Positions 60,532 through 64,000 of a stretch of 64,000 nucleotides of DNA are shown here, piece by piece (the stretch's first letter is position 1; each line of letters opens with the position of its first letter). The notes below the pieces were generated by a model. That model was not told where the DNA came from. It saw only the letters and a program-made list of their open reading frames with translations, and ran no database searches. Source of the DNA: UBA3478 sp049596955. GTDB taxonomy: Bacteria > Bacteroidota > Bacteroidia > Flavobacteriales > Flavobacteriaceae. A program made the position numbers and the translations under genes. The stretch spans positions 61,779 to 125,778 of the forward strand of contig JBMYMD010000004.1 in the NCBI GenBank assembly GCA_049596955.1, written 5' to 3'.

Positions 60532-60549
60532 AATAAGCCGAAGCTTATT
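60532..60549. terminator. Hairpin just after the 60552-61193 gene
   Basis: A 7-bp stem (AATAAGC/GCTTATT). Read on the minus strand the loop is TTCG, a very stable tetraloop, and no T-run follows. On the plus strand a T-run follows. It may be an mRNA-end stabiliser for the minus-strand gene. Confidence 0.45.
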
Positions 60550-60551
60550 TT

Positions 60552-61193
60552 TTATGAGGATGTGTATGGAATTCTTCTCGTGACTTTTCTCATTAACACA
60601 TTAATTAAATCTTGTGAATTTGAACCTAACCCTCCTCTAACCGTCTTGTAATAATTGACAACGAGTTCGTCATCTTCAGTATTATAAAAATCTAAGTTAC
60701 AAGTGGCGGAATTGGTTGCTCCAGCAAAACCAATAACCAAAGCACCCAATGCAGCAGCTCCTGACATTGGTTTTGAAGTTTCTAGTGATCCTGAAATGAC
60801 GCAGTCTACTCCTAAAATCTGACCAAGTTCATTTGGTGTTAAAAGATCTAAATCGTGAATGTCATAACCTGCTTTAACGAGCAATGCATTTGTCTTAGCA
60901 GGATTTTGCACAGTTGCAGATAAATCTCCTCTTTGTTTTCTTTTTAAAAACCATGTATGCATTCCTTTTTGAATGTCTAAAGATTCGTCTTTACCCATTT
61001 GAATAATTTGTTCAGGCGTAAAATCTTTTAATTCTTTTGGTCTCAAATTAACTTGAACTCTTAGGGGTAAAATTGCAATTGTCTCTGTTGCTTTCGCATA
61101 AGTTTCTGCTTGTGGATGAAGATATAATTTAGTCTGTGAAAAAACAGAGAGCGTAAAAAGAAAGAGACAGGTTGAGAGTACTATTTTTTTCAT
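60552..61193 (-). CDS. Secreted protein, possibly CsgG/TolB-like
   Basis: A 213-residue exported protein with a signal peptide (residues 1 to about 19, ending VFSQ). The middle resembles the beta-alpha-beta core of CsgG/GNA1162-type or TolB-N domains: ETIAILPLRV near the start, then LGVDCVISGSLETSK. After that a Gly/Ala-rich segment (AAALGALVIGFAGA) could insert in a membrane, and VNYYKTVRGGLG follows. No lipobox is seen. The family assignment is tentative. It stands alone in the accessory part of the window. Confidence 0.7.
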   Translation of the reverse strand: MKKIVLSTCLFLFTLSVFSQTKLYLHPQAETYAKATETIAILPLRVQVNLRPKELKDFTPEQIIQMGKDESLDIQKGMHTWFLKRKQRGDLSATVQNPAKTNALLVKAGYDIHDLDLLTPNELGQILGVDCVISGSLETSKPMSGAAALGALVIGFAGATNSATCNLDFYNTEDDELVVNYYKTVRGGLGSNSQDLINVLMRKVTRRIPYTSS

Positions 61194-61358
61194 GAAATAA
61201 GTGTTTTCTCTAAGATAATGTTAAACGCGCTCTCTATCAATTTTTTCCTTAAATAATGGTTAAAAAAACCGACAAGTCCAAAACCCCAAATTCAATTTAA
61301 ATTAAGGGTCAACAAATGAGCATTTTAAAAAATAACTCCATAGAATGAAATGAATAAA

Positions 61359-61556
61359 CTATCCGTCACATTCACCTGTAGTCCATTCTTGAATACCGGC
61401 TTTTTCGGCAAAGCAGGTATTTGAATAAGTTATACCATCTGCACCACAAACCGGATCATAAACTTCAATACAAGCATCATCATCTTCTTGTGGAGGTATA
61501 GTACCGCATGAAATAACAAAAAGCGTAAAAACAAAAAGGAACAATGTATTTTTCAT
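61359..61556 (-). CDS. Kazal-type serine-protease-inhibitor lipoprotein
   Basis: A 65-residue lipoprotein. A signal peptide ends in the lipobox VISC (C17). A single Kazal domain follows from C29: C29-x7-C37-x10-C48-x14-C63, with the core VYDPVCGADGITYSNTC. The usual first and fifth cysteines, which normally pair, are both missing. The remaining four would keep disulfides 2-4 and 3-6. The predicted P1 residue (second after C2) is Glu31, so a Glu-cutting protease would be the likely target, if it inhibits at all. It is probably displayed at the cell surface. Confidence 0.85.
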   Translation of the reverse strand: MKNTLFLFVFTLFVISCGTIPPQEDDDACIEVYDPVCGADGITYSNTCFAEKAGIQEWTTGECDG

Positions 61557-61875
61557 AAGAATAAAAGTAGGTGTTTACAACAGAAACACATTAGTTGTAA
61601 GAAACCCTAACTGACTCAAGTTAAAATAAAAATATTCAGCACCTAGTGTCAATTTAAAGATTGCGCATACGACATCAGCAGCAAAACCTTAATTGCAATT
61701 GATTCCTCTACATTTGAGCCTATTGAAAAGGATAATTTTATTGAAAAATAATCAGTGATTTTAAGTTTATGCTAAAAAAAATTAAGTAAATTAGCCAAAA
61801 GGCCTAAATATTAACACACATAGTGCCGTATGAATCGAAAATATTCACAAAAATTAAAATCAGTCATATAGGGAC
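61557..61875. other. AT-rich gene-poor stretch upstream of the small membrane-protein pair
   Basis: No gene of normal size is seen. An imperfect inverted repeat TTAGCC/GGCCTAA lies at 61791-61807. A 13-codon frame at 61830-61871 (MNRKYSQKLKSVI) ends four bases before the GTG at 61876 and could be a leader peptide, but is too short to support. Confidence 0.4.
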
Positions 61876-62295
61876 GTGTATTTAGAATTCATTTCAGATT
61901 TAAATAACCTAGACGTTGTCATAAAGTACAAGGCATTTATAGAAAATCTCTCAGACCTTGAACGCCTTTTCATTTCATTAATATTCTTTTGCAGTGTATA
62001 CTTATTTTCTACCGTAGTAGATAGATTTAGAAGAAAAAAAGCAATTGTAATAGCAGAAGAAGTAGAGCACTCAAAATTAAATTACAGTAATTCAACTAAT
62101 GGTTTATATCAGGCTAAAAACAAAACAAAAAAAGGCTTGTATCTAGACACTAGCACGAAGAGAATTCAAAAAAGAAAATACAGGCTAAAAAAAGAAGATT
62201 TCAAAATAAAATACATCAAGTATAGTTGTAAAAACATAGCCTATCCTCCAAAAAATTCTGAATATAGATTACAGAACAGATTCTACAAGAGCTAA
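61876..62295 (+). CDS. Small single-pass membrane protein with basic tail, copy 1
   Basis: A 139-residue protein of unrecognised family. It starts at GTG, which is supported by the match of its N-terminus (MYLEFISDLNNL) to the start of the next gene (MFIEILSDINSL). A hydrophobic helix lies at about residues 29-49, followed by RFRRKK and a long basic, Lys/Tyr-rich tail of about 85 residues. The tail suggests a cytoplasmic, possibly nucleic-acid or membrane-surface binding region. It is AT-rich in codons, as are its neighbours. Function unknown. Confidence 0.5.
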   Translation: MYLEFISDLNNLDVVIKYKAFIENLSDLERLFISLIFFCSVYLFSTVVDRFRRKKAIVIAEEVEHSKLNYSNSTNGLYQAKNKTKKGLYLDTSTKRIQKRKYRLKKEDFKIKYIKYSCKNIAYPPKNSEYRLQNRFYKS

Positions 62296-62298
62296 CAA

Positions 62299-62433
62299 AT
62301 GTTTATAGAAATACTTTCCGATATCAATAGTTTATTTTCAGCCTATCCTCGCTTGAAACTAGTAGTCATCATACTATTACTTACTAATAGTATTTTTATT
62401 TTATTAAAAGTCATTCGAAAAAGACCAAAATAA
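62299..62433 (+). CDS. Small single-pass membrane protein, copy 2 (44 residues)
   Basis: A 44-residue frame starting three bases after the previous stop. It has the same layout as copy 1 without the tail: MFIEILSDINSL, a hydrophobic helix (LVVIILLLTNSIFILL, about 21-36) and a basic end (KVIRKRPK). The N-terminal agreement over 12 residues, position by position with conservative changes, is the main evidence that both are real. Toxin-like, signalling or regulatory small membrane proteins have this look, but nothing points to one role. Confidence 0.5.
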   Translation: MFIEILSDINSLFSAYPRLKLVVIILLLTNSIFILLKVIRKRPK

Positions 62434-62810
62434 AATTAACTCGTAGTTAGCGGAGAAAAGCTTGAGGAGTTAAGTGTGATTTTAGGTGCTTTCGAAATAA
62501 TGTAAAGATTGTTTTTAAATCTCTTAAACAAAGTAGATGAGACAATGCTATACTTGAGTAATCTCCTTTTTGATTAACACTTAACTATACTTTGAGAATA
62601 TGAGATTTGATTTTAACTAAGCCTTAAAGACTTTTTTCAAACTCTTCTAGTAACAAAATTATGTATGATTATACTTTCAAGACCAACAAAAGACAGCTAC
62701 GTAAGGTCTAGTAATAGAGAAATTTGCATGGGGCAACAAATTAGCAAAAGCCTGGATTTAAAAGCGCATAAAAGCCAATTATGACAAAAATTAAAATTGG
62801 GACTTTTTTC
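62434..62810. other. AT-rich intergenic stretch with a widely spaced inverted repeat
   Basis: No gene is supported. A perfect 10-bp inverted repeat (AGTTAAGTGT at 62468-62477 and ACACTTAACT at 62577-62586) brackets about 100 bases. CTATACTT-GAG is partly repeated at 62548 and 62585. No integron attC site, tRNA or transposase was recognised. Confidence 0.4.
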
Positions 62811-63017
62811 TCACACTTCTCTTTTAAAAAAATAAACCGAATACATTCCATATGATGTAACGTCATACATTTCCCATCCATTTTTACCTAATCTATTCGC
62901 AAACTCCAAAGATCCTACTGCATCTGTTTTTTTAACACCCCAAAAATTGATAAGCCCAGCCTCTCTCCATCCTTTGTAATTATTTCTCATTACTTGAACG
63001 TATTCAAACTTTTTCAT
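62811..63017 (-). CDS. DUF4177-like small protein
   Basis: A 68-residue protein. The start MKKFEYVQVM, the middle EFANRLGKNGWEMYDVTSYG and the end VYFFKREV match the DUF4177 pattern (a short domain around a LGxxGWE core with a YxFKRE end). An ATG three codons upstream is less likely. No signal peptide is visible. The function of DUF4177 is unknown. It lies alone between gene-poor stretches. Confidence 0.75.
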   Translation of the reverse strand: MKKFEYVQVMRNNYKGWREAGLINFWGVKKTDAVGSLEFANRLGKNGWEMYDVTSYGMYSVYFFKREV

Positions 63018-63575
63018 AATGTACAATTTAAGTTTTTAATAATTGAAAGTTAGAAAAATGCTGCGGATAATAAAAGCAACAAAAGAGCGTCCCAAGACCC
63101 CTAATAGCTAATCGAGCGAAATCCAACTCAAGAAAAAAGAGAACAAAAATCTAGATATAAGCGGAAAAATAGTTTAGGAGTTTTGTTAAAAAGATTTATT
63201 AAAATGTGTTGAAAAAAAGCTTTAATTGAAAAGGCTCACAGCCTACGCCCACCATTTAGTACCTATATCCGTCTGCTAGTCTTTAAGGCTTTGTGAAAAG
63301 AGTGATGACCCTTTTAATTTATTCAATCACTCTGTAGTCTAAGCCATTTAAATGTAGAATTTGAGTTCTACAGGGAGTGAATAATCCAATTTAAATACAA
63401 GCTATATATACAAGGTGTTGGCTTATAATAATTTTAGCCCCACCTACTTGAAGGTCTTCTTTTGTTTCTACCTACAAAACTATCTTAACATAATACTCCT
63501 CAAATCTTTACCCAAAATCGGAAAATACTACCATATAAAGGGATTTATTTGATTTACTCAAGAATATTTTAAATA
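63018..63575. other. 558-base gene-poor stretch before the secreted-protein gene
   Basis: No gene is supported on either strand. The notable content is the set of competing inverted repeats at 63299-63380, listed separately, and a small GGCT/AGCC hairpin near 63234. The rest is AT-rich without visible gene remains. Confidence 0.4.
63299..63380. ncRNA. Candidate structured RNA or attenuator with alternative hairpins
   Basis: Segment A (AGAGTGAT, 63299-63306) pairs with B (ATCACTCT, 63326-63333). C (TGTAGAA, 63353-63359) pairs with D (TTCTACA, 63366-63372). B extended (63327-63337) can instead pair with D extended (63368-63380) over 11 bp with a 2-base bulge. A-B plus C-D and B-D are mutually exclusive, as in riboswitches and attenuators. 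The strand of a transcript is not known. Confidence 0.35.
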
Positions 63576-63659
63576 ATGCAAATTAAAATAAAAGAAATCG
63601 AATATTTAAGAGCTCAAGAAAAACGTATTGATCGCCTAGAACAATTAATCCAGAACTAA
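63576..63659 (+). CDS. 27-residue coiled-coil peptide overlapping the next start
   Basis: A short frame (MQIKIKEIEYLRAQEKRIDR then LEQLIQN) with a clear heptad pattern. Its stop shares a base with the next ATG (TAATG), so translation would be coupled. Such tails occur at the C-terminus of secreted repeat or tail-fibre-type proteins, so it may be a left-over end of a lost gene rather than an independent one. There is an in-frame stop directly upstream. Confidence 0.35.
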   Translation: MQIKIKEIEYLRAQEKRIDRLEQLIQN

Positions 63660-64000
63660 TGAGAACATATTTTAATCTATTTATGACGCTAACCACCTCG
63701 CTGTGCTTAGCCCAAACAACAACGGTAAGCACCGGCGGGTCGATTACGATACAACCCACCAGTAGTTGGAGCACTTCAGACTTGAGCGTTAGCGGAGGCT
63801 CGGTAGTGATTAATTCAGACGCTACCAATAGCGGCACATTCATCGCCACCGGGACAGGATCAACCTCTTCAGGAGGCACGATTACCTACAATAGATACCT
63901 TGACGATACCGATTATCACATCATATCTTCGCCGGTTGAGGGTCAGTCAGTCACATCCTTTGTGAATAATACTGATAACACCCTAGCCACTTCAGGCACC
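63659..64000 (+). CDS. Secreted surface protein, 5' part (probable T9SS cargo), cut by window edge
   Basis: The first 114 residues of a larger secreted protein. A signal peptide (MRTYFNLFMTLTTSLCLAQ) is followed by a Ser/Thr/Gly-rich beta region (STGGSITIQPTSSWSTSDL, then SGTFIATGTGSTSSGGTI). YNRYLDDTDYHIISSPVEGQ, a pattern common near the front of Bacteroidetes T9SS-secreted proteins, then appears. Codon use is GC-rich compared with all the surrounding DNA, suggesting recent gain or strong selection. The C-terminal sorting signal would lie beyond the window. Confidence 0.7.
   Translation, partial: MRTYFNLFMTLTTSLCLAQTTTVSTGGSITIQPTSSWSTSDLSVSGGSVVINSDATNSGTFIATGTGSTSSGGTITYNRYLDDTDYHIISSPVEGQSVTSFVNNTDNTLATSGT

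Noticed and set aside
61830..61871. A 13-codon leader peptide before the GTG start
   Set aside because: Too short to distinguish from chance and without a hairpin system around it. Mentioned only within the gap entry.
62434..62480. Integron attC-like site (GTTAGC next to AACTC) after the small membrane-protein pair
   Set aside because: The RYYYAAC/GTTRRRY core sites are not paired at the right distance and no integrase is present.
63583..63879. A 98-residue minus-strand frame opposite the secreted-protein gene
   Set aside because: It is the complement of a signal-peptide-bearing, GC-rich coding region and shows no motif. The plus-strand reading is clearly better.

Overview
The window is chromosomal DNA from a low-GC (by eye in the high 30s percent), non-pathogen-like member of the Bacteroidetes, most likely a marine or free-living Flavobacteriaceae species. 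The support is lineage-typical content: bacillithiol genes (bshC and a YfiT/BstA-type transferase), a long NusB, DUF5606, DUF3276 (PUR-alpha-like), a DnaJ with only two CXXCXGXG motifs, a cyclophilin-FKBP fusion, type II glutamine synthetase, and promoters of the Bacteroidetes TAnnTTTG type. No tRNA, rRNA, CRISPR array, insertion sequence or prophage was recognised.

Region by region. 1-7 kb: the 5' end of guaA, bshC, and an exported hydrolase set (M14 peptidase, SGNH hydrolase, GH20 hexosaminidase) closed by a terminator. 7-17.7 kb: housekeeping (DUF5606, def, ruvX, dapD), three glycosyltransferases, then a tightly packed run tsaC-cca-ctaA-pRiA4b ORF3-like-ndpA, and a convergent gene with kinase-like sequence marks. 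17.8-31.4 kb: uvrB, an HExxH lipoprotein, hsp20, sucC, lysA, an exported thioredoxin, guaB, a pyrD-lysE-HMG-CoA lyase operon, a peptidase-T relative that has lost its active site, and yajC/DUF1573/nusB. 31.5-49 kb: an ABC exporter, a second M14 paralogue, a thiol/PPIase/peptidase group, a sigma54-type response regulator with an MscS channel, an ABC-2 system, grpE-dnaJ, mnmD, and ilvE with a fluoride channel. 49-60 kb: a nitrogen block (PII, Amt, a beta-barrel porin, and further on glutamine synthetase) interleaved with purM-prfA-pyrF-hydrolase, DUF1684, an Lrp regulator and a Ca/Na antiporter.

From about 60.3 kb the character changes. Coding density falls, intergenic DNA is AT-rich, and the genes are small and lineage-specific: a secreted CsgG/TolB-like protein, a Kazal-domain lipoprotein, two tandem small membrane proteins with a shared N-terminal signature, a DUF4177-like protein, an intergenic segment with competing inverted repeats, and the GC-rich start of a secreted (probably T9SS) surface protein cut by the window end. 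This 3.7 kb is the most accessory-looking part.

Signals that link genes: a 13-bp TGACnnnTTGnCA-type motif occurs twice before hsp20 and once before grpE-dnaJ, suggesting a common heat-shock regulator. TAnnTTTG boxes lie very close to many start codons, implying short or absent leaders. Glutamine synthetase, PII, Amt and the porin form one functional ammonium-assimilation set.
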